Assembly: GCA_964519995.1 (NCBI GenBank)
Contig: CAZFLY010000003.1
Coordinates: forward strand, 13,968-77,967
Direction of reading: 5' to 3'
Length of the DNA stretch: 64,000 bases
Source of the DNA: CAZFLY01 sp964519995
GTDB taxonomy: Bacteria > Planctomycetota > Phycisphaerae > Sedimentisphaerales > Anaerobacaceae
The number at the start of each line of letters is the position of its first letter. The first letter of the stretch is position 1. Made by a program: the position numbers and the translations under genes. Under the pieces are notes generated by a model. That model had not been told where the DNA came from, did no database searches, and saw only the letters and a program-made list of their open reading frames with translations. This document shows positions 36,344 to 45,641 of the stretch, in pieces.

Positions 36344-37648
36344 TTATTCCCCTTCGACCGTCACTGACTGCATAGCTTTTTGGCTCGATACATTCTCCTC
36401 ATTGTCCGAAGCCTGTTCGTCCTCAGCCTTAGCGCCATTTTCAAGAAACACTGAGTTTGCAGCGCGTACTAACTCGCTTACATCTGAATCCTGCAGTCCT
36501 ATCAACTCGATAGCTATTGAAAAGCCACTATCTGTGGCTTCACATCGCCTTACCTCACCAATATCTTCTACTATCTTAGCCATGGCGGTTTGCCCTTCTT
36601 GCTGTTCCGGAGCTGTTTGTTCATCCAGCTTAAATATCACCAGGACCCTTCCTCCAACCTCAACTTCCAATGGAGCTTCAACACGCAGGCCAGGTCCAGC
36701 CAGCTCCGTAACAACCGCATGCACAAACTCCAAAGGCTCCCAGTTTTTCCATGAAGATTCCGACAAATCCGGCTCACTCTTTTTGCGTTTACGCGCCTTC
36801 TGGCTTTTGCCATTCACTGACAGTGTCCGTGCAAATGGAAATCGTGAAATGTAGGCGAGATTCTTTACCGGAACACGTACAAAACGCCGGCGATTAACAA
36901 ACCTGACATTATCGCTGTGATTCATAATCAGAACATTGCCATCGTAGCTTATAACAGAAGTATCAAACTCCCAAACCGAAGCACCAAAATAATAAGACAC
37001 CCGCCAAGTCTCACTAAAAGTGACCTTGACCGGGACTTTGAGTGTAACTGTCAATCCTGTATCACTGCTTTCTGTGACTGTGGCCTCAATTGTATCTGAA
37101 GGGTGAGCTGTCCGACGTGTAATATAAAGCGTCTTTCCAGCAGGGATTTGTCTGCTACTGAGCCTCCTTGACTTAGCAGGCAGAGGCTTCTCTGTAGAAC
37201 GCTCAAAACCAAGCTTTTGACGAATCATCGACAACTCAGCTCTGAGACGGCCACTATCTTGGTGCGATCGCCGTGCAACAAGCTCCTCCATCATGTTTTC
37301 AGCACCACTGTCAAAAGCTTCTGCCATCGTGAATATGTCGTCGCTTCTTTTAAGTCCACTTTTGCCCATCAGATGAATTAGAATCTGACGCTCACGGACA
37401 CTTAAACCTCTTTTTTCAGCTTGACCAACAAATAACTGCTCGGCCTCTTTATTGCGTTTAACCAGCCGGCGATAGCTAACCAATAAAAGCACAACGGTTA
37501 ATACAACCAAAACAGTTGCCATCGCCACTATAAACCATTGCTCAGCCATGAAGCTATTGTTCATTCCCCTTGCAGCCTGCCATCGCTCTGTGGGTGTTAG
37601 AGCCAAGAAAGTGGCACTTAATTCTGTGATGAGGATCATTGTTGTCAT
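36344..37648 (-). CDS. PilZ-domain membrane protein, possible c-di-GMP motility regulator
   Basis: A 434-residue protein with one transmembrane helix (about residues 40-60), a basic linker, a YcgR-like beta domain (about 150-250, SYYFGASVWEFDTSVI) and a PilZ domain whose RxxxR motif is in NRRRFVRVP at about 251-259. The second PilZ motif reads ELAGPG rather than D/NxSxxG, a conservative change. A long charged insertion interrupts the PilZ domain. Sitting between flgE and flgF, it may couple c-di-GMP to motor braking or flagellar assembly; binding must be tested. An ATG nearer the helix is an alternative start. Confidence 0.78.
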   Translation of the reverse strand: MTTMILITELSATFLALTPTERWQAARGMNNSFMAEQWFIVAMATVLVVLTVVLLLVSYRRLVKRNKEAEQLFVGQAEKRGLSVRERQILIHLMGKSGLKRSDDIFTMAEAFDSGAENMMEELVARRSHQDSGRLRAELSMIRQKLGFERSTEKPLPAKSRRLSSRQIPAGKTLYITRRTAHPSDTIEATVTESSDTGLTVTLKVPVKVTFSETWRVSYYFGASVWEFDTSVISYDGNVLIMNHSDNVRFVNRRRFVRVPVKNLAYISRFPFARTLSVNGKSQKARKRKKSEPDLSESSWKNWEPLEFVHAVVTELAGPGLRVEAPLEVEVGGRVLVIFKLDEQTAPEQQEGQTAMAKIVEDIGEVRRCEATDSGFSIAIELIGLQDSDVSELVRAANSVFLENGAKAEDEQASDNEENVSSQKAMQSVTVEGE

Positions 37649-37695
37649 GTTACGTTCCGAGTCAGCAGTCTACGCTAACTCTGTTTACACCACTA

Positions 37696-39387
37696 TCACC
37701 TTATGAGGTTACTCAGTTCTCGTAGTATTTCGTTGGCCACCCTAATAGTCCTGGCGTTGGCTTGAAATCCATTTTGGGCCTGAATCAGATTCACAAACTC
37801 AGTCGCAACATCAGCGTTTGATTTCTCCAGTGACCCTCCATGAATCGAACCTGCACCACCAGTCATTGCCTGAGTGGTAACCGCCTCGCCCGAGTTTGCC
37901 GAGGGGATGTAGTATCCACCGCCAATGCTTTCAAGGCCGGAGGGATTTTGGTATAGAGCTATCTGCAGCGTCGCCAGATTTTTCTTGATGCCGTTAGAGA
38001 AAGCGCCAATAGCGATGCCTTCATTATTAACCGACACGGTTGAAAGCCTTCCTGCCTCGTAACCATCTTGTTCTCTCGCCACGGCAGTTGAATTGCCAGC
38101 AAACTGCGTCAGACCATCGAACTTGCCGATCGTGCCCAGACTCAAGTCCAACGTTTGTGGCGTCGCAGTATCGTGTTCAAAGGTTACCGTGAAACTCGCA
38201 GCAGTCGATCCCTGCAAACCAGCGTAAGAACCATCTCCAGCATCAAAGGTTACGCCCTCAATCCGTCTATTCTCTGGGGTGATTTCGTAGACATTACCCG
38301 TGATTGCAGTTAGTACCATATCCCAGGTATTCACAGTGTCGTTTCGCACAAAGGCACCGGATAGAACGTGCTTACCACCTTGGGTATCGTAAACCGCAAT
38401 ATTGACATTCTTGATCCCGTCACCTCCAATAGTAGTTATCTCGAAATATGCCGGCATCGTTAGTGAACCGTCACCTGAATACGACAGCGCCATATCTGTC
38501 TTGCTGTATCCGCTTATATCATCGCTTATTCGAATTTGGCCGTTGACCTGCGACGCCGTAGCACCGCTAAGCACGTTGTTGTTTAGATGGTCAACAAAAT
38601 CGCCCAGCGTCGTACCTGAGCTGACCGTAAACGTCAGGCCACTGCTAAACGCCGTTCCATCCGGATGATAACCTGAAATAGTGATTGTCCCTGACTCGCC
38701 GGGGCCTAATTGACCATCAGTGTCAGATCCCCCACTGAACTGGTCGAGCTGATCGATCTCTGTGCTATCAGTAGCGGTCGTCCCATCATTGTATGTATAA
38801 AATACATTCGACGATATTTTATTCGTCTGCGGCACAGTCAAAGACCCATCAGCACTCAGATTGCCAGATACGATTATCATCGATGTCTTCCGTGCCGGCA
38901 TGGCCACATCATAAGGTATATGGATGTCGCTATCACCGGGAACCTGAAACCCATCGATTTCACCCTCAGCTCCAATGCGCTGGACACGGTAACCTGTAGA
39001 AGGGTCAACCAAATCCGAATCTTCGTCCACCGCAAAGGTACCTATCCGTGTGTAGATGTCCTGTTCACCATCACTCAATACAAAATAGCCTTCTCCCTCT
39101 AATGCCACATCCAGAGGATTGCCTGTGTTGACGATACTGCCCTGTGCCATATTCGGCGATACTCCTGATATTCCAACACCGCTACCCATCTGCTGAGGAT
39201 TCGTGCCACCGATATTTCCGGTTGACTGCGAAGCCTTTTTTATGGTCTCGCTCAACAATTCCGAGAATGTTATTCTGCTGGCCTTAAATGCTGTTGTGTT
39301 GACGTTGGCAAGATTATTGCCGGCAACGTCCAACATCTTTTGATGGGCCTGTAGCCCCGCTACTCCTGATGACAATGCAAAACCCAT
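37696..39387 (-). CDS. flgE: Flagellar hook protein FlgE
   Basis: A 563-residue hook protein. The N-terminus has VAGNNLANVNTTAFKASRIT and the C-terminus has EKSNADVATEFVNLIQAQN followed by the helix that ends LRELSNLIR. The middle section contains large beta-rich surface domains. GNPLDVALEGEGYFVLSDG is the conserved FlgE/F/G strand. AAGGAGA nine bases before the ATG is one of the strongest ribosome sites in the window, fitting a high-copy structural protein. It follows flgD. Confidence 0.97.
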   Translation of the reverse strand: MGFALSSGVAGLQAHQKMLDVAGNNLANVNTTAFKASRITFSELLSETIKKASQSTGNIGGTNPQQMGSGVGISGVSPNMAQGSIVNTGNPLDVALEGEGYFVLSDGEQDIYTRIGTFAVDEDSDLVDPSTGYRVQRIGAEGEIDGFQVPGDSDIHIPYDVAMPARKTSMIIVSGNLSADGSLTVPQTNKISSNVFYTYNDGTTATDSTEIDQLDQFSGGSDTDGQLGPGESGTITISGYHPDGTAFSSGLTFTVSSGTTLGDFVDHLNNNVLSGATASQVNGQIRISDDISGYSKTDMALSYSGDGSLTMPAYFEITTIGGDGIKNVNIAVYDTQGGKHVLSGAFVRNDTVNTWDMVLTAITGNVYEITPENRRIEGVTFDAGDGSYAGLQGSTAASFTVTFEHDTATPQTLDLSLGTIGKFDGLTQFAGNSTAVAREQDGYEAGRLSTVSVNNEGIAIGAFSNGIKKNLATLQIALYQNPSGLESIGGGYYIPSANSGEAVTTQAMTGGAGSIHGGSLEKSNADVATEFVNLIQAQNGFQANARTIRVANEILRELSNLIR

Positions 39388-39428
39388 TTTTTATCTCTCC
39401 TTATATTTAAATGCCGATACCACTGTCA

Positions 39429-39809
39429 TTATTTAATGGTCATTACATCCTGAAGCTCAATTGTATAACCATCTACTACTAAAGTAATTTCACCATTCAG
39501 ATTATTGTTTATCTTTTCAACTATACCACTATAGGACTCCAATACACCTGTCTCTGTTGTTACGATGAACGATACTTCTTTACCTATCAACGAACTTGCA
39601 TAGGTCTGTTCTATAGTGGCAAGGATCTTCGCAAAACTTGTGTTCATCATCTCAAGGTTTTCAAGCTGTGAAAACTGCGCCAGTTGAGAGGCCATTTCCT
39701 GGTTGTCTAACGGCTCTAAGGGATTCTGGTTCTGTAATTGCGTTACGAGCAGTTTCATATAATCCGTTTGGATGTCTTTTGCTGAGGTTATAGTTGATAG
39801 TGTACTCAT
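39429..39809 (-). CDS. flgD: Hook-capping scaffold FlgD (short form)
   Basis: A 126-residue protein containing the FlgD N-terminal core, YMKLLVTQLQNQNPLEPLDN and EMASQLAQFSQLENLEMMN. It ends after a short beta segment and lacks the Ig-like and Tudor-like domains of the 220-residue enteric FlgD. The ATG at 39809 has AAAGG nine bases upstream, so I prefer it to an ATG ten codons earlier. It is the first gene of the minus-strand hook/rod operon behind a sigma-54 promoter. Confidence 0.93.
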   Translation of the reverse strand: MSTLSTITSAKDIQTDYMKLLVTQLQNQNPLEPLDNQEMASQLAQFSQLENLEMMNTSFAKILATIEQTYASSLIGKEVSFIVTTETGVLESYSGIVEKINNNLNGEITLVVDGYTIELQDVMTIK

Positions 39810-39880
39810 TGCAATTGACCTTTCTTTTCTAAAACTCAATGCCTTGTCACGCAGACCAGCAATCTACACACGCCAATTTG

Positions 39881-39897
39881 AGCAATCATCGTGCCAC
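39881..39897 (-). promoter_or_regulatory. Sigma-54 promoter of the flgD-flgL operon
   Basis: On the minus strand TGGCACG-ATGA-TTGCT is a perfect sigma-54 consensus, with GG at 39894-39895, ten bases, then GC at 39882-39883. It lies about 70 bases before flgD and should drive the hook, rod and ring genes. Confidence 0.82.
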
Positions 39898-40116
39898 ATC
39901 GAAAAAGATTAGTTGAGCCGAAATGCCTAACTGCTTCTCAAAGCAAGTGTTATTAAAAAGAATTAGTGTATTAAAACCTCAAGTAACTAAATACAATCAC
40001 CCTACTCAACAAGACAGAATCTCCTCCCATTCCGGAAAATCCTGCCGCTTGCGCAGAAAGCATAATATCAAGCGTCACCGTTACGCACTTTAGCATCAAC
40101 GCTGTGATACAGACGA

Positions 40117-40264
40117 GTCCCATAAGAAGTGAGACAATTTAACTATAAGTTTATTCTGAACATCAATCATTACAATTCAAAGAAAGTGTCCCATAAAACT
40201 ACACTATGGGCCCAAAGCTTGTATGTTTAAAATGAACTCGTGACATTATTGGCCAGTCCCATAA
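40117..40264. repeat. Three direct GTCCCATAA repeats and a dyad in the flgD-activator gap
   Basis: GTCCCATAA occurs at 40117-40125, 40188-40196 and 40256-40264, all in the same orientation and 68-71 bases apart. The middle copy also forms a dyad, CCCATA facing TATGGG at about 40190-40210. The gap from 39840 to 40363 holds no gene. The sites lie 220-370 bases upstream of the flgD sigma-54 promoter and just before the activator gene, so they could bind that activator or a repressor. This function is inference. Confidence 0.45.
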
Positions 40265-40363
40265 AAAGATTAAAGTCGTCTTGTCTTACCTGTCGATTTG
40301 TCCCGTATCCAAAAATGACTGACAGTAGATTGTGGGGGATAACACATATGATTTCGGAATGAT

Positions 40364-41803
40364 ATGAGTTTACTACGCAGAACTGTTGTAGTAAGCAGCA
40401 AACCGGAAATTCAACAATTAGTCCAGCAGATTTGTCGGGAGGTTTTTGTGGCCGACGACCTTGCTGAGGCTTTAGAAATTACAGAAAGAATCACTCCCGA
40501 TGCAGTCATCTTTGACCAAAGGTTCGCACCAAGTCACATCCGGCAATTCCTTAATGAGGCCGATAAAAACTCCATAAATACTCCAGTTATTATCATCGAT
40601 AACTGTGAAAGTAACATCAACCGCTCGTCCGAATTCTTCCGCATAGGGGTATACGATTATTTATGCGGAAGACACGATTACCATAATCTCAAATCCATCG
40701 CAGAGAACATTAAGAACAGATCAAACGCAGTTGATTCAACAATAAACACCAGCGATTTCTATGTCGATGACATTGCCGCTTCCGCGTTAATAGTTGGTCG
40801 CAGCGAAGCAACCCAAAAGATGTTAAAGATGCTAAAGCTCATAGGTGAAAGTCAATGTAATCCAGTTTTGATCGTCGGAGAAACAGGCACCGGCAAGGAG
40901 CTTGCAGCAAAGGCAATACACAAACTGCGTCATCCGGATCAGCCTTTCGTAGATGTGAACTGTGCGGCTTTGACAGCAAATCTTCTCGAGAGCGAACTCT
41001 TCGGACACGTCAAAGGCGCCTTCACCGGCGCAGATCGTGATAAAATAGGTCTGCTGGAGCTGGCCGGTTCCGGCTCAATCTTTCTCGATGAGATTAGTGA
41101 GATGCCACTTGACCTGCAGGCCAAGTTGCTACGTGTCATACAAGAACAGACCTTTCGAAAAGTCGGCGGAACAAAGAATATCACGTGTAGGGCCACCTTT
41201 ATAGTCTCCAGCAACCGCAACCTTAAAGATGAAATCCTATCTAACCGATTCCGTAAGGATCTTTACTATCGCCTGACCATATGTCCTATAAACATTTCTC
41301 CGCTCAGATCACCTCAGCGTAAGGAGGACGTCAGATTGCTCGCAGATTACTTCCTTAAAAAATCCACTATCTGTCTTGAAAAACAACGGAAAATCTCCTC
41401 GTTAACTAAGTTTGCCGTCGAAGCTCTGCAGAAATATGATTGGCCAGGCAACGTACGTGAACTACGAAACGTCATTGAACGCGCCATATTGCTGGAAAAT
41501 ACCGATAAAATCGGCCTTAGCAGTATCGTATTGGACCCAGCTAAACTCGAACAGACCGCAGAAAATCCCACATCCAGCTTCAAAGACTTCTCTCTCGAAA
41601 AAGTTGAACGTGAACTGATTGCTCGCGCCCTGCAGGAAACAGGCTGGCAGAAAACCCAGGCAGCGGCCCTTCTTGGTATCACAAGGGCAACCCTATACGC
41701 AAAGGTCAAGCAATATAATATAGAACGGAAGCTGTCCAGCTTGAAAAATCAGCCAAATAAGCCCGCAAAATCACCACAATCGCAACCAGTAGCAGCCCTT
41801 TAA
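40364..41803 (+). CDS. Sigma-54-dependent flagellar activator with degenerate receiver (FleQ/FlrA/FlrC-like)
   Basis: A 479-residue NtrC-family protein. The N-terminal 120 residues look like a receiver, but the acidic pair after the first strand is missing (VVVSSKPE) and the usual lysine is replaced (DYLCGRH), while a possible acceptor aspartate remains (VIFDQRF). The AAA+ domain has Walker A GETGTGKE (about 172-179), the sigma-54-contacting GAFTGA (218-223) and the [10 protein letters not shown] segment. A Fis-type helix-turn-helix lies near 430-455. It likely activates the sigma-54 flagellar promoters found here without needing ordinary phosphorylation. Confidence 0.9.
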   Translation: MSLLRRTVVVSSKPEIQQLVQQICREVFVADDLAEALEITERITPDAVIFDQRFAPSHIRQFLNEADKNSINTPVIIIDNCESNINRSSEFFRIGVYDYLCGRHDYHNLKSIAENIKNRSNAVDSTINTSDFYVDDIAASALIVGRSEATQKMLKMLKLIGESQCNPVLIVGETGTGKELAAKAIHKLRHPDQPFVDVNCAALTANLLESELFGHVKGAFTGADRDKIGLLELAGSGSIFLDEISEMPLDLQAKLLRVIQEQTFRKVGGTKNITCRATFIVSSNRNLKDEILSNRFRKDLYYRLTICPINISPLRSPQRKEDVRLLADYFLKKSTICLEKQRKISSLTKFAVEALQKYDWPGNVRELRNVIERAILLENTDKIGLSSIVLDPAKLEQTAENPTSSFKDFSLEKVERELIARALQETGWQKTQAAALLGITRATLYAKVKQYNIERKLSSLKNQPNKPAKSPQSQPVAAL

Positions 41804-41997
41804 TAAACAGAATTCGCATATCAAATCATCCCTTAGTCACTCACATCGTGTCTAAGACCATAAAAATTCCTTATGTGTATAACGCGTATAAAAAAATGAC
41901 ATTATTCCACAGAATGGACCACAAAGTTCAGAACGACAAACCCATTTTACAGCCGAGAATGAGCACATCAGTCCAGTTTAATCCACCCTTCAGAGCC

Positions 41998-42014
41998 TGG
42001 CACAATTATTGCAG
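41998..42014 (+). promoter_or_regulatory. Sigma-54 promoter of the TPR-fliL-flhA-fliA operon
   Basis: TGGCACA-ATTA-TTGCA has GG at 41999-42000 and GC at 42011-42012 with exact spacing. It lies about 93 bases before the large TPR gene. The rest of the 303-base gap 41804-42106 shows no gene; a 105-codon frame overlapping the promoter is spurious. The promoter probably reads into fliL, fliM, fliN, flhA and fliA. Confidence 0.78.
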
Positions 42015-42106
42015 TGCTTTGACACTAATTAAAGTTGGACAATGCGCTTTCATGTTTTTGTACGTAAAGGCTAGCGATGGGCCTGCGAAGTCAATGTTAG
42101 TAAACT

Positions 42107-44689
42107 ATGGCCAAGAGAACCCAAAAAACTGGTCTCAAGGAACCACCTGCTGTACCGTCAGATAACGATCTCATTGTCGCTGAGCCTCCTATACAGTCGG
42201 ACAGCAATGAACAGGATGTATTTAGCGGTAAGGCAGAGTCGGACTTGCCGTTTGAGGATTTACCCAAGTCAGTCTCCCCATCAATTGTAGAAAACCTTCG
42301 CTTATTCATATCAGCTATGCACAGTCGCCTTTCAACAGTCCAGAAAGCACTTGCCATCAGCATTGGCCTGACTGCGGTGGTATTAGTGTACGGCCTTCTG
42401 AAATCCCGACAACAGTCACTGCCAGTCCAACCAGTAGCACCCGCCGTCGAGCAGAGGGATCCCGTACTTGGGCAAATACCTGGGCTTACCGATGAACCAG
42501 TTGAAGGTTCAATTCCACAGGAGCCTGTTCATGCTCTCAGGCCACAATCCGCCCTCACCACTAAAGAATCAATATCCTTAAAGGCTGCCGAAACATTCTA
42601 CATTACGAAAGACTACCCCAAAGCCTATACAGCTTATAAGCAACTCAGTGAGATTCTACCATCCGGCCAAGAAGAGTCACTGAGGGATTTCTTCTATCTA
42701 AGAATGGCACTTTGTGTAAAAAAAGCAGGTCGGCAAGAGCACGCTGACCGTTTGTTAAGGGCAATTGCTCTAAGCCGTTTTCCTGTAATCAGCGTATTCT
42801 CAACATACCAGCAGGCCATATCAGAAATGCAGAAAAGACAATACTTCAATGCAACAATGAAGGCCTATCAAACAATCGCTCTGGCTGAGGCCGTCGAACA
42901 TCACAAGGACTGGGCCGCGGTTTTGCAGCACGAGTGTCGTTTCCTTGTAGCTGAGTCAATGACCAGAAATGCCTTGTCTCTGCTCGATGCCGATAAAGAC
43001 CTTCCTCCCCAGTTATGGAGCCAAAGCCCCGATCTTGATCCTTTCGCCAACCTCAGTGAGGCACAACTGCGTACTGTTTTGAATTCTGGCACAGATAAAC
43101 TAAGCAAAGCGCTACTCGGTCCTAAGATCAACAGACTCGACCAGCTTGGCAGAACCCGATGGTCGATAATCTGCAACGGAGCATCGATTGATGAGCTATT
43201 GGCACGGTTCGCCTCCAACACCGGCTTAGATATTCATTGGTTCAGCGACCCAACACCATCATCCCGTGAGATACTGAAAACTCTTCGCAAAAGACCTGTG
43301 ACTCTCTGCCTCATAGCAGCGACGCCACAACAACTTGTCACAACAGCAGCTGGCAGTGTCGGCCTGCTGGCACGAATGGACACAGATAAAACTGTAACAA
43401 TCCTCAATCCACTCGAGCATAGTCTTTTATCAGAATACACCTCCATTCTCACAAAAGAAGCTGTTTTACTGTGGCAACGACTTCTTCTTACTTCCTACAG
43501 AGAAAGACGAATTCCAAATATCCATTTTGCACTGGCGCTATTGCAGGCCCTCCAAGGCAACCTAACCGAGGCAATCGCCGAGTATAAGCTTGTTGCCAAC
43601 CGTTTTCCTCAGACTCCTCTGGCTCAATATGCTCTGTTCCAATCAAGCAAACTCAAAGTCGAGTTTAAGGACTACGTCGGAGCTCGTGAAGACCTTAAAC
43701 AACTTGTCGAGCAATACCCCGGCAATGACATTGCCGATAAGGCCTGTTTGTATCTGGCCGATGCAACAATGAGGGCAAAGCTTTGGGATGAAGCTGCACG
43801 ACTATACCGTAAAGTCTACAACCTTGGTCTATCTACGACATCGCAGGCTATATCTGCACTTGGAGCTGGCAAGTGCTCTTATCAGAAAAAAGATTACAAT
43901 GCTGCAAACGAATGGTTAACTCGATATCTCGGCATCGCAGCAGATTCGCAATCCTTGGACGTCTATTCCGCCTATGTGCTCCTGGGCAAAACAAAGTTAG
44001 CCCTGGGTGAACCTGATGGAGCATGTGAAGCTTTTCAGCAAGCACTAAAAGGTCCGCTGCCAAGACAACAATACATACAGACAATCTCGGCGCTCGTCGA
44101 AGCACGCATCGAGCAGGGACGCTTCGTTGAAGCTCTCAACATGCTTGAAAATACGCATACCTGGCCGTTCTCTCAGAATGAATCAGTTGAAATATTGCTT
44201 TTGAGGGCGCGTGGACTTCGCTCAATGGGCCTGCTCGACAAAGCCGTCGCTGTGCTAAGTGATATGGCACAATATCTGCCAGACCCACAACTAAAAGCCA
44301 AACTCTCATTTGAGCTGGTTAAATGCTACATCGGCAATGGTGACCTGGAGCTGGCTCGTAAGACTTTAAGTGATATCCTTGTCTATGTCGAAGCCGGCCC
44401 TCTGGCAAACGATGTAAGATACGAATTGGCGAAAGTGTGTCTAAGACTCGGCCAGAATTCCCAGAGTATTTCTATATGCCGGCAACTGCTAAATTCCAAT
44501 CTCGAGCAGCAAACCAGAAGAAACGTACTAGACCTTATGACACAAGCCTATGCCCTGCAAAAAGATTACGACAAGGCCGTTTTGACCCTGTTGGGTTCGC
44601 CCGATGCAGATAATTACACAATCACGCGAGAAAATTTCGACAACCTAACTATCATAACGCCCACCCAAGTCGATGACGAAGTCAAATAA
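42107..44689 (+). CDS. Membrane-anchored periplasmic TPR protein with STN-like domain
   Basis: An 860-residue protein. A cytoplasmic N-terminus of about 80 polar residues is followed by one transmembrane helix (LAISIGLTAVVLVYGLL), a first TPR group (AAETFYITKDYPKAYTAYKQ), an STN-like segment at about 350-435 (SIDELLARFASNTGLDIHW, RPVTLCLIAATPQQL) and about ten further TPRs to the end. STN domains belong to periplasmic proteins, so most of the chain is probably periplasmic. Size and topology recall PflB of Campylobacter motors, but homology is not established. It opens the operon behind a sigma-54 promoter. Confidence 0.75.
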   Translation: MAKRTQKTGLKEPPAVPSDNDLIVAEPPIQSDSNEQDVFSGKAESDLPFEDLPKSVSPSIVENLRLFISAMHSRLSTVQKALAISIGLTAVVLVYGLLKSRQQSLPVQPVAPAVEQRDPVLGQIPGLTDEPVEGSIPQEPVHALRPQSALTTKESISLKAAETFYITKDYPKAYTAYKQLSEILPSGQEESLRDFFYLRMALCVKKAGRQEHADRLLRAIALSRFPVISVFSTYQQAISEMQKRQYFNATMKAYQTIALAEAVEHHKDWAAVLQHECRFLVAESMTRNALSLLDADKDLPPQLWSQSPDLDPFANLSEAQLRTVLNSGTDKLSKALLGPKINRLDQLGRTRWSIICNGASIDELLARFASNTGLDIHWFSDPTPSSREILKTLRKRPVTLCLIAATPQQLVTTAAGSVGLLARMDTDKTVTILNPLEHSLLSEYTSILTKEAVLLWQRLLLTSYRERRIPNIHFALALLQALQGNLTEAIAEYKLVANRFPQTPLAQYALFQSSKLKVEFKDYVGAREDLKQLVEQYPGNDIADKACLYLADATMRAKLWDEAARLYRKVYNLGLSTTSQAISALGAGKCSYQKKDYNAANEWLTRYLGIAADSQSLDVYSAYVLLGKTKLALGEPDGACEAFQQALKGPLPRQQYIQTISALVEARIEQGRFVEALNMLENTHTWPFSQNESVEILLLRARGLRSMGLLDKAVAVLSDMAQYLPDPQLKAKLSFELVKCYIGNGDLELARKTLSDILVYVEAGPLANDVRYELAKVCLRLGQNSQSISICRQLLNSNLEQQTRRNVLDLMTQAYALQKDYDKAVLTLLGSPDADNYTITRENFDNLTIITPTQVDDEVK

Positions 44690-44712
44690 TAAAACAACCG
44701 GTTAAAAGAGCT

Positions 44713-45609
44713 ATGAACCACAAAGCCAATAAGCTGATCCGAATTAAAAGACCAAGAAGAAAAACTCTTGTATACAAGCATAGGACATTTGTTTTCAAGA
44801 GTTCGCTGCCGGCCTTTGTTTTACATTTGTTCATAATCTGGCTGCTTATCTGCGGCTCACCTAAGCATCTTGTGTCCGCAAAGACACAGTCCGACAATAA
44901 TACTCCTAAAGATCCGCCGGCGCAGACTGCCGATAATCCGTCGCACGGTACCGGCGTTACATCCGGACCAACTAATCAGTTCGAGCAGCAGTTGTGGCGA
45001 AACAGAATCAGTACCCCCAAAAGCCAAGAGCACAGCAAGTCCAAAGATGAGCTTCAAAATCTAATCGAAAAAATCAGGTCGGTCAGATTCAAAAAAGATC
45101 AATCAACAATAGCAACTATCAAGCCAAGTTTAACTGCCGAACCAAACGAAAAAATTATAACCTTTGAAGACTGGCCACAGCCGATCCCTAAAAGACAGCC
45201 TGAAATAACCTCCGACCCGCGATTGCCATACAAACCGGTGACTGAACAGACCCTGCGAATGCTCGAAGATCTATCGAGAGATCCAGGCAAACTACATAAT
45301 CCCCTTGCTCTTGCTGAAATACTATTTCTCAGCGGTCATCTTAAACAGGCCGCGACTTTCTACCAGCAGGCTCTCACTCTAATGAATCTCGATGATATTA
45401 CTTCAACAGAAAATAGAGCCTGGGTTCTATTTCAAATAGGCAACTGTTTGCAGAACACTGATTTGTCGGCAGCAAAAAAAGTGTACACACAATTGATAAC
45501 AGAACATCCCGATTCGCTGTGGGCTGATTTGGCAAAGGCTCGAGCGAAAGTGGTTGAGTGGTATCAGATAGACAAACCTCGCCAACTTATAAACGAATAT
45601 GGATTATAG
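44713..45609 (+). CDS. Exported TPR protein of the flagellar cluster
   Basis: A 298-residue protein with a basic N-terminus and one hydrophobic segment at about residues 35-55 (LPAFVLHLFIIWLLICGS), either an uncleaved signal anchor or signal peptide. A polar low-complexity region follows, and TPR-like helices lie near 185-285 (ALAEILFLSGHLKQAATFYQ, WVLFQIGNCLQNTDLSAAKK). It lies 23 bases after the large TPR gene and ends where the second activator begins. It is probably periplasmic and may work with its TPR neighbour; the function is unknown. Confidence 0.7.
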   Translation: MNHKANKLIRIKRPRRKTLVYKHRTFVFKSSLPAFVLHLFIIWLLICGSPKHLVSAKTQSDNNTPKDPPAQTADNPSHGTGVTSGPTNQFEQQLWRNRISTPKSQEHSKSKDELQNLIEKIRSVRFKKDQSTIATIKPSLTAEPNEKIITFEDWPQPIPKRQPEITSDPRLPYKPVTEQTLRMLEDLSRDPGKLHNPLALAEILFLSGHLKQAATFYQQALTLMNLDDITSTENRAWVLFQIGNCLQNTDLSAAKKVYTQLITEHPDSLWADLAKARAKVVEWYQIDKPRQLINEYGL

Positions 45610-45641
45610 GCTCTTTAGACCTAAAATGGAGTTTCTTACAA

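Noticed and set aside
41848..42165. 105-codon frame before the large TPR gene
   Set aside because: It covers the sigma-54 promoter at 41999-42012 and overlaps the TPR gene start, with no ribosome site and no motif.
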